From positions 62,001 through 126,000 of the forward strand of contig CALGKB010000005.1 in the NCBI GenBank assembly GCA_937927915.1: a stretch of DNA of 64,000 nucleotides. The letters are read 5' to 3'. A model generated the notes under the pieces. That model was not told the DNA's origin. It saw only the letters and a list, made by a program, of their open reading frames with translations, and ran no database searches. This DNA is from an uncultured Pseudanabaenaceae cyanobacterium. Lineage in GTDB: Bacteria > Cyanobacteriota > Cyanobacteriia > Pseudanabaenales > Pseudanabaenaceae. Of the stretch, positions 50,883 to 59,154 are shown piece after piece (the first letter of the stretch is position 1; each line of letters opens with the position of its first letter). Position numbers and translations under genes: made by a program.

Positions 50883-53291
50883 ATGTTCAAGTATCCTTAT
50901 CCTTATCTATTGGCAAAAACTCTGCCCCCAGACAAACCAAAATATAAAAATCAACGCTGTGGGGCAATTTTTAGAGAGCATATCAACGCCGTAATGAAAT
51001 CGGCTGTGATTATTCTCGATCGCTTGGGAGAGGATTTATACAATCAATTTGGCTTTAAGGATATTTCCCATGACTATTTAAGAAATACAGTGATTTTAGG
51101 GGCATTTTTGCACGACTTGGGTAAATGCAGTGAGCATTTCCAAGAGATGGTCTATCTCAAATCAGATAGCATCACGCCAGAAGATAAACAAAAATTACAG
51201 AAAAAATGGAATGCTCACAGTAAAAAGCAAATGCTCCGCCATGAGGTCATTAGTGCCATTCTTGCCCTTACCCCTGAATTAAGAGGGTGGTTAGAGAATC
51301 CGCAAAAATACTGTCTAATAACTGCTATCTGTTCTGCTATGGGACATCATCTCAAATTAGGAATAGGAATAGATCATAAGCCTAATAGTTTAATCGCTGA
51401 TTTTCCCGATGGCACAGGTAGTGAATTGCGGTTATTTACTCACCATGAGGATTTTCATGAGGTTCTCAAAAGGGGTAAGAAGTATCTCGGTTTATCTGAT
51501 CCCCCTCAGAAATTACCAAAAGAACTGTGGCAGAAAGATGAACTAAAAGAGGCGATCGCTACTTTACAAGATGAATGCTTAGACTTCTCACGGAATTTGA
51601 CGGAAGAACAACGCCGTTTCATTGCTGTGGTCAAAGCATTGGTAATTTCCGCAGACTTAGCAGGTTCAGCCATCCCTGCTGTGAGTGATAATTCTCAACC
51701 CCTGTGGCAGTATTTGGAAAAATGGATTATTGAAGTATTGAATTTAACCCTAACCGAAGATGATTTGCAGAATTTAATCCATCAACGATTAGGTGAGAAG
51801 TCTTTGCGACCTTTTCAAGAGCAAATCGCCAATACACCGACCAGAGTAACTATAGTCAAAGCAGGGTGCGGTACAGGCAAAACGATCGGGGCTTACGCAT
51901 GGGCAAAGCAAAGAGCGATCGGGCGGAAACTATTCTTTTGCTATCCCACCACAGGTACAGCTTCCCAAGGCTACCTAGACTATGCCGCTGAAACGGAAAT
52001 AGAATCAGCACTGATGCACTCCCGCGCTTCCATTGATTTGGAAAAAATTCTCTCCGCTTGTGAAGATGATGATGCCGATGGCATAGACGATCGCTTAGAA
52101 GCCATGACCGCATGGCAAGCCAAGTTGATTGTCTGCACCGTGGATACGGTCCTAGGGCTGGTACAGAATAATCGTAAGCCATTATTTTCTTTTCCTGCGA
52201 TCGCCCAGGGAGCATTTGTTTTTGACGAAGTGCATGCCTTTGATGAGAAGTTATTTGGAGCACTACTCAGATTTTTGCAAACTTTTAGAGGTGCACCTAT
52301 TTTATTGATGAGTGCCAGTTTAAGCCCAGAACAGGAATCATCTATTTGTCGGGTAATTGAGGGCTTAGGAGAAACAGTAAATATTATTCAAGGGGAACAA
52401 AAATTAGAAATTATCCCCCGCTACTCTATGCACTTAGAAACCGACCTAAATCAGATTTGGGAACAGGTACAGAATGCATTAACTAGTAACCAAAAAGTTC
52501 TATGGGTAACTAACACGGTCAAAGATTGTATTTCTATTTATCGTCAAGCAGAAAAATTATTTAGCAATGTGTTTATTTATCACAGCCGCTATCGCTACAA
52601 AGACCGTTTAGAAAAACACAAACAGGTCATAACAGCATTCAAGGGCAATGATTCTTGCTTAGCGGTTACCACCCAAGTATGCGAAATGTCCCTTGATTTG
52701 AGTGCCGATTTACTGATTAGTCAGGTCGCGCCTGCATACGCTCTGATTCAACGCATGGGCAGACTAAATCGCTATGTCTATGAAGATGAACTTGGTCAGA
52801 TTAAGCTAGTATCTGGCAAAATTTGTCCCGCTATCTTTTATCCTAAAGATAAGCCTCTTCCTTATAGCGAAGAAGAAGTTGAAACAGGGCTTTTTTTGAT
52901 TGATCAACTAAAATCTAAACCAGAAATTTCTCAGCAGGATTTAGCCGAAATATCTGCACAGATGCAAGATAAAGCATGGGTGGAAAGTGCCTCGATTTGG
53001 TTAGATAAAACTTGGGAGACTTATCCAAAACCACTTAGGGAAGGAGGATATACAATGACTGTTATAATGGAAAGAGACCTAGAAACGATCAAACAAGTAT
53101 CAGACCAGCGATCGAAGCAGAAAAAGATTCCATTCCCTAAAGCTATGATGCAGGAGATTCAGCGATGGACATTACCAATCAAAGTTATGAAGAATTACAA
53201 AAGTTGGAAGCGATGGAAGTTCTATTATCGTGTACCTGATGAATGTATCAACTATTCTGAAATTACAGGCGGAGAAGAACTATGCAATTAG
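50883..53291 (+). CDS. cas3: CRISPR helicase/nuclease Cas3 (HD and DExH)
   Basis: The 802 residues fuse an HD nuclease and a superfamily 2 helicase. The HD site is AFLHDLGKCSEHF (77-78), with later histidines in MLRHEVISAILAL and MGHHLKLG. The helicase has Walker A GCGTGKTIGAYAW near residue 330, motif II FDEVHAFDEK near 448, motif III MSASLSP and motif VI QRMGRLNRY near 620. All catalytic motifs appear intact. Cas3 is recruited by Cascade to unwind and degrade target DNA. Its last ten bases overlap cas8. Confidence 0.94.
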   Translation: MFKYPYPYLLAKTLPPDKPKYKNQRCGAIFREHINAVMKSAVIILDRLGEDLYNQFGFKDISHDYLRNTVILGAFLHDLGKCSEHFQEMVYLKSDSITPEDKQKLQKKWNAHSKKQMLRHEVISAILALTPELRGWLENPQKYCLITAICSAMGHHLKLGIGIDHKPNSLIADFPDGTGSELRLFTHHEDFHEVLKRGKKYLGLSDPPQKLPKELWQKDELKEAIATLQDECLDFSRNLTEEQRRFIAVVKALVISADLAGSAIPAVSDNSQPLWQYLEKWIIEVLNLTLTEDDLQNLIHQRLGEKSLRPFQEQIANTPTRVTIVKAGCGTGKTIGAYAWAKQRAIGRKLFFCYPTTGTASQGYLDYAAETEIESALMHSRASIDLEKILSACEDDDADGIDDRLEAMTAWQAKLIVCTVDTVLGLVQNNRKPLFSFPAIAQGAFVFDEVHAFDEKLFGALLRFLQTFRGAPILLMSASLSPEQESSICRVIEGLGETVNIIQGEQKLEIIPRYSMHLETDLNQIWEQVQNALTSNQKVLWVTNTVKDCISIYRQAEKLFSNVFIYHSRYRYKDRLEKHKQVITAFKGNDSCLAVTTQVCEMSLDLSADLLISQVAPAYALIQRMGRLNRYVYEDELGQIKLVSGKICPAIFYPKDKPLPYSEEEVETGLFLIDQLKSKPEISQQDLAEISAQMQDKAWVESASIWLDKTWETYPKPLREGGYTMTVIMERDLETIKQVSDQRSKQKKIPFPKAMMQEIQRWTLPIKVMKNYKSWKRWKFYYRVPDECINYSEITGGEELCN

Positions 53292-54907
53292 AACAAATGA
53301 AAAAACATCAAACTGTTTTGAATTACCATCTGGGTGATCCCTATATGACCATGCTTCATCGGGCAGGTTTGGCAGGTCTCTACATGACCCTTGAGCAATT
53401 TGAGAAAGAGAAAATCACTCCCTTTGGTGGCTTCACTTGGCAGAAGAGCGATCGCTCCATTACTCTATCTTGGGAAGGAAACGATCGAGAGGTATTAGAC
53501 TGGTTGCTTAAAGAATCCTTCCAACTGCGAGATGGTCTAATCTATTTCCGAGCATTGGGAGATGTAGATATTCAGCCATTAGTAACTTTGCATCAGGGCA
53601 TACTAGGCTCATTTCTACAACATAACAGCACCCACAAATCCACTGGCAAACAATCTAAAAGTTTCATGCTAGAAGAAGGGAAGCCCGAACTAATCATAGA
53701 GTACAAGGCATTATCGACCTATTCCCATCAGGACTTCACCGAAAAATTATGTGATTCTAAAACAGGAAAATTGCTAGGAAAAACTGTAGCGATCGCTGGT
53801 TGGTTAAGCCCCGGTGCAGTAGTAAAGCACATTGCTTTTTCTGGTCAAACTGCCTTTGAGGAAACTGCCAGTTCTGCATTGTTATTATTATTTGCGCCCA
53901 TTGCTTGTTGTTTTTTTGGATTGCGTTCTAAACTCAAAGAGCAGAAAGCTCAATACGCTCTTGTTATTCCTGAAGTTACTAATTTATCTGACTACAGCTA
54001 CTATCGCAGAGAGTATTTGAACTTGGGCTTTAGAGACTTTTATGCTTCCAGTTTGGGTGATGCAGGCTTGAAGTTTTTAATTAGAGATAGCCTTGTCAAT
54101 AAAACCGGGGGCATTATCCGCAACCTCCGAATCAAAACCTGTCATGTGATTACACTAGGTAGTGTACCTTGGGCAGGGCAACAAAAGACCCGTACTGATG
54201 TTTATACAGTTTCAGCTAACGAAACTATCTGTACCAATTACTATGTTGCCTGTGATCATTTGAGCGATCGAGTGATTGATAAAAAAGACAACAGTTCCAG
54301 TTGGATTGCTCCCAGTTTTGCCAGAGAAATTATTGCCGATAATCTGGCAAGGGGTAAACCATGGTTTGCTGACTTGTCAGCCATAGTCAATAGTGGAACA
54401 CTATTTCAACAACTACTTTATGAAAGGGAGGGACTACACAAAATGATTAAAGATCAACGATTGCAATGGACCGATCAACAACGCTTATTTGTCCAAGCCT
54501 GTCATGAGGCAATTTCCAAAACATATGGTCAGTTATCTAGTAGAAATCAAAAAAATAAGGAAGATTCTACTCAAGACTCAGATATAAAATCTCGTTTTGA
54601 GAAAGTGAATGTGAAGTTTCGCACTGGTTTAGCAAGGTGTAAGAATGCCATTTCATTTCGTGAATTTATTACTAACTTCTGGGCTAAGGCTGGCTATATT
54701 CCTACATTACAAAATCACTGGGAAGAAGTCATGAAGTTAGTAATTAGTGATTGGAGGTCTGCTAGAGACCTAGCTTTGCTTGCTTTAGCAAGTTACAAGG
54801 GCAAGGAGAGTAAGCAACAATCTGATAATTCACCTGAACTTCCCAGTCAAGAAGAAACGCTTAGTAGTATCGGTACGATTGATGATGGATTTGACGAAGA
54901 GGAGTAA
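53282..54907 (+). CDS. cas8a1: Cascade large subunit, Cas8a1/Csx13-like (MYXAN type)
   Basis: The 541-residue protein lies where the Cascade large subunit is expected and begins NYHLGDPYMTMLHRAGLAGLYM, as in the MYXAN Cas8a1/Csx13 family. It likely recognises the PAM and may include an alternatively translated small subunit in its helical C-terminus (from about residue 395, MIKDQRLQWTDQQRLFVQACH). The tail is acidic (DDGFDEEE). Subtype naming is from memory; under newer schemes these systems fall near I-A/I-B. Its start overlaps cas3 by ten bases. Confidence 0.85.
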   Translation: MQLEQMKKHQTVLNYHLGDPYMTMLHRAGLAGLYMTLEQFEKEKITPFGGFTWQKSDRSITLSWEGNDREVLDWLLKESFQLRDGLIYFRALGDVDIQPLVTLHQGILGSFLQHNSTHKSTGKQSKSFMLEEGKPELIIEYKALSTYSHQDFTEKLCDSKTGKLLGKTVAIAGWLSPGAVVKHIAFSGQTAFEETASSALLLLFAPIACCFFGLRSKLKEQKAQYALVIPEVTNLSDYSYYRREYLNLGFRDFYASSLGDAGLKFLIRDSLVNKTGGIIRNLRIKTCHVITLGSVPWAGQQKTRTDVYTVSANETICTNYYVACDHLSDRVIDKKDNSSSWIAPSFAREIIADNLARGKPWFADLSAIVNSGTLFQQLLYEREGLHKMIKDQRLQWTDQQRLFVQACHEAISKTYGQLSSRNQKNKEDSTQDSDIKSRFEKVNVKFRTGLARCKNAISFREFITNFWAKAGYIPTLQNHWEEVMKLVISDWRSARDLALLALASYKGKESKQQSDNSPELPSQEETLSSIGTIDDGFDEEE

Positions 54908-54909
54908 CT

Positions 54910-54984
54910 ATGTATCAGTTTCCAGTAGTCATTGAAAAACATGAAGAGGGATACTATTCCTACTGCTCTGTCTTGGAGGGTTGA
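54910..54984 (+). pseudogene. N-terminal remnant of a HicB-type antitoxin
   Basis: A 24-codon frame reads MYQFPVVIEKHEEGYYSYCS then VLEG and TGA. This is the first strand-turn-strand of HicB (typically MxYxxxVIEKDEDGYYAYCPxLPGC), after which the frame ends exactly where the conserved PGC would occur. It begins two bases after the cas8 stop. No HicA toxin or rest of HicB follows. The downstream bases are repeat-like instead. Confidence 0.65.
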
Positions 54985-54999
54985 GTGATTCCTTTTCAC

Positions 55000-55082
55000 A
55001 TCACTTTCCTCTGATGACCAAATAAGTATTTGATGTGATGCAAGATTAAATTTACCTCAGATGCCCCTAGGCGACAGAACAC
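55000..55082 (+). repeat. Pair of degenerate CRISPR repeats between cas8 and cas7
   Basis: The first copy has CTTTCCTCTGATG at 55004-55016, identical to positions 5-17 of the array repeat, then diverges. The second copy, 55055-55082, reads CCTCAGATGCC, CCT, AGGCG and ends ACAC. It aligns with positions 9-35 with one inserted base and keeps the GCC/GGC stem. Equivalent points of the copies are 47 bases apart, against 70-75 in the array. TCACATCA (54996-55003) and TGATGTGA (55031-55038) also form an 8-bp inverted repeat around the first copy. The 216-base gap has no other gene. Confidence 0.65.
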
Positions 55083-55124
55083 AACTAACTTTCAATTCAA
55101 TTGCAACTTTACAGGAGAGAAATT

Positions 55125-56048
55125 ATGAGTTGGCATCTTTTTGGTAACATTTTGACCAGCTACGGCACTGCTGCTAACAATCGCGGTGAGAACGAAGGAA
55201 ATATCACCACCTTGCAGAAAATCCTTTGGCAGGGTGAGGTGCATTCCACTGTATCCGCCGAAGCAATTCGCTGGGCACTGCGCTACTACTGGCAGACCTG
55301 CGGACACTATGAAGTTAATCGCAGATGGAATGATTTCATTAACGATAATGAGTGGCAGAATGAAAATTTTGATGACACCCAATACATTGATGATGATGTT
55401 TTGGGGTTCATGCGGGCTGAGGCGGCAAAAGCTGAAGCCAATGATGAGGAAGAGCCTGCCGATGGCAAGAAGAAAAAGAAATCTCCTCCCAAGGGAACTG
55501 CCACAGTCAAGCGGGGTGTATTAGAAGTAACTCGTGCTATTTCTACTACTCCTTTTGCTGGGGATATTACTTTCAATGCCGCGAGTGGAGCAAAGGGTAG
55601 AACTTCTCTTTATGGTGCGGAAGTACACGCAACCCGCTATCAGTATGGCTTTGCCCTCACACCCAATCGTCTAAAAGTTCAATCCAGAATCCATGCTGTT
55701 CTTGATGGTTTAACATCCCTAGGAAAAGTAGGTGGGAATCACTCCCGCTTCTTATATGATTTTGCGCCTGATAGTATTATTCTGCGTTGGACACACGACT
55801 TTGCTCCCAGAATTCTCTATTGCTTTGTAGAGGAAGATGGCATGATTTCAGTTCCCGATCTGCTGAGAAGAATTGAGGCAGAAGACATTGATCCTCAAGA
55901 GCTATGGGTGGCTGGGGCAATTACCAACACTGACGATGGAGAAGAGTTAAAGGCAAGGGGTGTAAATCTCTTTGCAGGAATTAAAGAAGCTGTAACTGAT
56001 CTGAAGGCTAAAATCAATGAAGACCTTAATTTGAACCTAGAGGAGTAA
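55125..56048 (+). CDS. cas7: Cascade backbone subunit Cas7 (DevR/Cst2-like, MYXAN type)
   Basis: The ATG at 55125 (MSWHLFGNILTSYG) has AGGAGAG six bases upstream and gives 307 residues; the ATG-less extension upstream is rejected. It is a RAMP-type protein of the DevR family, with the N-terminal GENEGNITTLQKIL, SAEAIRWALRYYW and later GRTSLYGAEVHATRYQYGF. Several copies coat the crRNA. A charged, probably disordered loop at residues 98-127 contains EEEPADGKKKKKSPPKG. The gene lies between two toxin-antitoxin remnants. Confidence 0.9.
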   Translation: MSWHLFGNILTSYGTAANNRGENEGNITTLQKILWQGEVHSTVSAEAIRWALRYYWQTCGHYEVNRRWNDFINDNEWQNENFDDTQYIDDDVLGFMRAEAAKAEANDEEEPADGKKKKKSPPKGTATVKRGVLEVTRAISTTPFAGDITFNAASGAKGRTSLYGAEVHATRYQYGFALTPNRLKVQSRIHAVLDGLTSLGKVGGNHSRFLYDFAPDSIILRWTHDFAPRILYCFVEEDGMISVPDLLRRIEAEDIDPQELWVAGAITNTDDGEELKARGVNLFAGIKEAVTDLKAKINEDLNLNLEE

Positions 56049-56050
56049 TT

Positions 56051-56275
56051 ATGGAACTACTACCGCAACTCTTGAAAAACATTCAACTGCTAATGGAAAA
56101 AATTAAGGCATTTTACGATCGCTGGCAGATTACAGAATTTGTTCTCTTTAGTTCAGTATTGCAGGATGATTTTCGTCCTGATAGCGATATTGGTGTGTTG
56201 TATGTATTTGACAATAATGCCAAACACAGATTGTTTGATTTAGTCGCCATGAAAGAAGAACTAGAAAGTCTGTAA
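56051..56275 (+). pseudogene. MntA-like nucleotidyltransferase antitoxin, truncated and mutated
   Basis: The 74 residues match the start of MntA-type minimal nucleotidyltransferases: EFVLFSSVLQDDFRPDSDIG, where active members have FGSxxxxxFxxxSDID. The glycine of the GS motif has become serine and the second metal-binding aspartate glycine, so catalysis is unlikely. It ends after MKEELESL, well short of the family length. It starts two bases after the cas7 stop and runs directly into a HepT remnant in a different frame, as if an internal deletion joined antitoxin and toxin. Confidence 0.75.
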
Positions 56276-56280
56276 CTAGG

Positions 56281-56502
56281 CGACTGGAGATTTTGGGGGA
56301 AGCAGCGCGGCGGATTTCTGATAAAGCTCGTTCGGAAATCCCCGAAATTCCTTACTAGAAAATGATTGGCATGAGGAATGTACTTGTTCATCAATACTAT
56401 GAGATTGACTTGAATATTGTTTGGGATGTAATTCATCAAGAATTACCGAAATTATCATCTAGTCTTGAAAAAGAAATTGCTAGGAGGAAACTAAACCAAT
56501 GA
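56281..56502 (+). pseudogene. HepT-like HEPN toxin remnant with in-frame amber
   Basis: The frame reads RLEILGEAARRISDKAR, EIPEIPY, a TAG at 56356-56358, then KMIGMRNVLVHQYYEIDL and NIVWDVIHQEL to a TGA that overlaps the cas5 start (ATGA). This is the C-terminal two-thirds of a HepT (DUF86) HEPN protein. The RNase motif Rx4H (RNVLVH) is intact. The N-terminal helices are missing, and the amber falls where a tryptophan is usual. No active toxin would be made without suppression or internal initiation. Confidence 0.78.
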
Positions 56503-57122
56503 GTAAACTCTTTCCCTTATTAGTGGAAGTACCGATCGCTTGTTTTCGGCAGTCCCATGCCCGTGAATACGCAGAAACTTATCCTGTACCACCCCCTGCT
56601 ACAGTGTATGGCATGCTTTTATCTTGCGTGGGCGAAGTGAATCGTTATCAACATATTGGTGTAAAGTTAGCGATCGCTATGCTTTCTAGTCCTACTAAAT
56701 CTACTGTGATTAGAACTTTTCGCAGATTCAAGAAAAGAGAGATCAGCGACCCCACCAATGCCCGTCCCGACTTTCAAGAATTACTCACGGATACTAGGTT
56801 CATAGTGTGTGTTGATTCCAGTCAAGAGAAAAATTCACCAACTTTGCAGGAACGTCTAGAGAATGCTTTTACCCATCCAGAAACGATCGATCGATTTGGC
56901 GGATTATGCTTGGGAGAAAGTCGGGATTTAGTAAACTCAATTCAGAGATTTACTATTTCAACAGATGAGTATTATGAATGGCTCACCCAAGACCCAGATG
57001 GACTGCTAACATTGCCTTACTGGGTGGATCATGTAGGTTCTAGAGGGACGAAATGGCAAAGATATAGACTGGAACTGTCTAGTTTGAATCCCAGGGTATG
57101 GACACAAATTAAAACTGACTAA
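56499..57122 (+). CDS. cas5: Cascade subunit Cas5 (DevS, MYXAN type)
   Basis: The 207-residue RAMP protein begins LFPLLVEVPIACFRQSHAREYAETYPVPPPATVYGMLLSCVGE, matching the Cas5/DevS family that caps the 5' handle of the crRNA. IRTFRRFKK and RFGGLCLGESRDLV follow. Its ATG overlaps the stop of the HepT remnant by four bases, so translation once coupled to the toxin frame. The adaptation gene follows 33-72 bases later depending on its start. Confidence 0.9.
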   Translation: MSKLFPLLVEVPIACFRQSHAREYAETYPVPPPATVYGMLLSCVGEVNRYQHIGVKLAIAMLSSPTKSTVIRTFRRFKKREISDPTNARPDFQELLTDTRFIVCVDSSQEKNSPTLQERLENAFTHPETIDRFGGLCLGESRDLVNSIQRFTISTDEYYEWLTQDPDGLLTLPYWVDHVGSRGTKWQRYRLELSSLNPRVWTQIKTD

Positions 57123-57194
57123 TTTCTAGTTTGTTGAACTCTGCTGACGTCACAGATGGTTTATCCTTTGCTAACAATGCTTGAGGGAAATTGT

Positions 57195-58856
57195 ATGGTT
57201 TGCCTAACTTCATCTTCGCTTGATCTTGATACTATTCGTGTATCTTCTCTCCATGCTCTTGCTTATTGTGAACGGCTCTTCTTCTTAGAAGAGGTAGAAG
57301 AACTCTATACCCAGGATGCAGCTGTCTTTGCAGGTAGAAGACTCCATGTGCAAATTGGAAAGCAGGAAGGGGAAGAATATGAAGAACTTTTCTTGGAAAG
57401 CTCTGAACTTGGTTTAAGGGGCAAAGTTGATGTTCTTCGTACAATCAAAGGAGAATTAATTCCCTACGAACACAAACGGGGTAAGCCAGCTAGAGATGAC
57501 TCAAACAAACCAATTCCCTGGGATAGCGATCGGTTGCAAATTCTAGCATATGCCTACTTGATTGAATCTGCTCTAGAGCAAAAGGTAAGGGAAGGACGCA
57601 TTCGTTACCATGCCGATAATGTTTTGGTAAAGGTTCCGTTTGATGATAGTGGTAGAGAGGAAGTAAGACAGGCAATTCACAGGGCACGGGAGTTACGCAA
57701 GTCTCTCTTTCGTCCTCCTGTAACTTCCAATGAGCGTCTGTGTCTACGATGTTCTCTTGCTCCTGTGTGTCTGCCAGAGGAAGCCCGCCTAACACATAAC
57801 CGAGAGTGGCAACCTGTACGTCTTTTCCCTGAAGATGACAATCGTAGGATTATTCATATACTTGAACCTGGTACAAAAGTGGGCAAAGCAGGGGAACAAA
57901 TCAAGATTACGCAGCCAGAGGGTTTGACCGAGTTAGTGCCTTCCCAAGAGGTTTCTCAGATTGTACTGCATGGTTTTGTGCAGATTTCTACCCAAGCAGT
58001 TCATAGTTTGGTTGATAAAGAGATAGGTATCCATTTTATTTCTAGTGGGGGCAGGTATGTTGGTAGTTTGGATACTAGGAGCGGTAGTATTCAGAGACGG
58101 ATTCGTCAGTATCAGGCTCTCTCTGACCCAGACTTTTGCCTGTCTTTAGCTAAAAGACTTGTGTTTTGTCGGGCTGAGGGACAACGTAAGTTCTTAATGC
58201 GGGGTAGAAGAAACAAAACTACTTCCTTTGCCTGTCTTGATGAGTGTATAGACCAAATGCGTGATGTTATACAAAAAATTGATAGAGCAGATAAAATTGA
58301 CTCTCTGTTGGGCTATGAAGGAAATTTAGCAGCACTGTATTTCAAGGGGCTTTCTCATCTCCTTGTAGAACAAACAGACCCAGAAATGCACTTTGACGGT
58401 CGCAACCGTCGCCCCCCGACGGATAGGTTTAATGCTCTTCTGAGCTTTGGCTATACTCTCTTACTAAAAGATATGGTCAACGCAATCTTAGTTGTGGGGC
58501 TTGAACCTGCTTTGGGCTTTTATCACCAACCTCGCACTCAGGCTCCACCTCTTGCCCTTGACTTAATGGAAATTTTTCGTGTTCCTCTAGTAGACATGAT
58601 CGTCATATCTTCTATCAATCGCCAACAGTGGCATGTAAAGGAAGATTTTGAGGTAAGGGGAAATCAAGTGTGGCTAAGTGATGCAGGAAAGAGAAAGTTT
58701 GTCGCTTTGTATGAGAAACGCAAGGAAGAGTCTTGGAAACATCCTATCTTGGGATATTCTCTGACCTATCGGCGCTTGATGGAATTGGAGGTGCAGTTGC
58801 TGGAAAAAGAATGGAGCGGAGAAACTGGTTTATTCGCAAATCTTATCCTGAGGTAA
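57195..58856 (+). CDS. cas4-cas1: Cas4-Cas1 fusion protein (spacer acquisition)
   Basis: The ATG at 57195 is chosen for GAGGGA six bases upstream; an in-frame ATG at 57156 would add 13 residues. The N-terminal third is Cas4. It has iron-sulfur cysteines in AYCERLFFLEE and CLRCSLAPVC, and RecB-type nuclease motifs GKVDVL, IPYEHKRGKPA and DRLQILAYAYL. The rest is the Cas1 integrase with metal ligands in GYEGNLAALYF, GFYHQPRTQ and LALDLMEIFR. Fusion of Cas4 to Cas1 is typical of MYXAN and I-G type loci. Both active sites look complete, and the array's identical repeats fit an adaptation-competent locus. Confidence 0.93.
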   Translation: MVCLTSSSLDLDTIRVSSLHALAYCERLFFLEEVEELYTQDAAVFAGRRLHVQIGKQEGEEYEELFLESSELGLRGKVDVLRTIKGELIPYEHKRGKPARDDSNKPIPWDSDRLQILAYAYLIESALEQKVREGRIRYHADNVLVKVPFDDSGREEVRQAIHRARELRKSLFRPPVTSNERLCLRCSLAPVCLPEEARLTHNREWQPVRLFPEDDNRRIIHILEPGTKVGKAGEQIKITQPEGLTELVPSQEVSQIVLHGFVQISTQAVHSLVDKEIGIHFISSGGRYVGSLDTRSGSIQRRIRQYQALSDPDFCLSLAKRLVFCRAEGQRKFLMRGRRNKTTSFACLDECIDQMRDVIQKIDRADKIDSLLGYEGNLAALYFKGLSHLLVEQTDPEMHFDGRNRRPPTDRFNALLSFGYTLLLKDMVNAILVVGLEPALGFYHQPRTQAPPLALDLMEIFRVPLVDMIVISSINRQQWHVKEDFEVRGNQVWLSDAGKRKFVALYEKRKEESWKHPILGYSLTYRRLMELEVQLLEKEWSGETGLFANLILR

Positions 58857-58860
58857 CAGT

Positions 58861-59154
58861 ATGGCGGAGTCAAGAAACTTTTATCTGATTTGTTATGATA
58901 TTCGGGAGCCGAAACGGTGGCGTAAAGCTTACAAGTTGTTACAAGGCTACGGCGATAGACTGCAATACTCTGTTTTTCGTTGCTTGCTAACTGTACGCCA
59001 TCGGGAAAAGCTGCGTTGGGAACTAGAAAAAATTCTCACCCCAGAGGACAGCTTGTTGATTGCTGGTCTGTGCGATCGGTGCGTGCAAAGGGTAGTTGCC
59101 TGCAATCGTCCAGAATCTTGGTCAACACTGCCATCTGGTTACCAAATTTTTTAG
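58861..59154 (+). CDS. cas2: Cas2 endoribonuclease-fold adaptation protein
   Basis: The 97-residue protein shows the Cas2 pattern: NFYLICYDIREPKRWRKAYKLL with the conserved aspartate, then YGDRLQYSVFRCLL, and the basic C-terminal strand. It forms the core of the Cas1-Cas2 integrase. It starts four bases after cas4-cas1 and is the last cas gene before the array. Confidence 0.94.
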   Translation: MAESRNFYLICYDIREPKRWRKAYKLLQGYGDRLQYSVFRCLLTVRHREKLRWELEKILTPEDSLLIAGLCDRCVQRVVACNRPESWSTLPSGYQIF

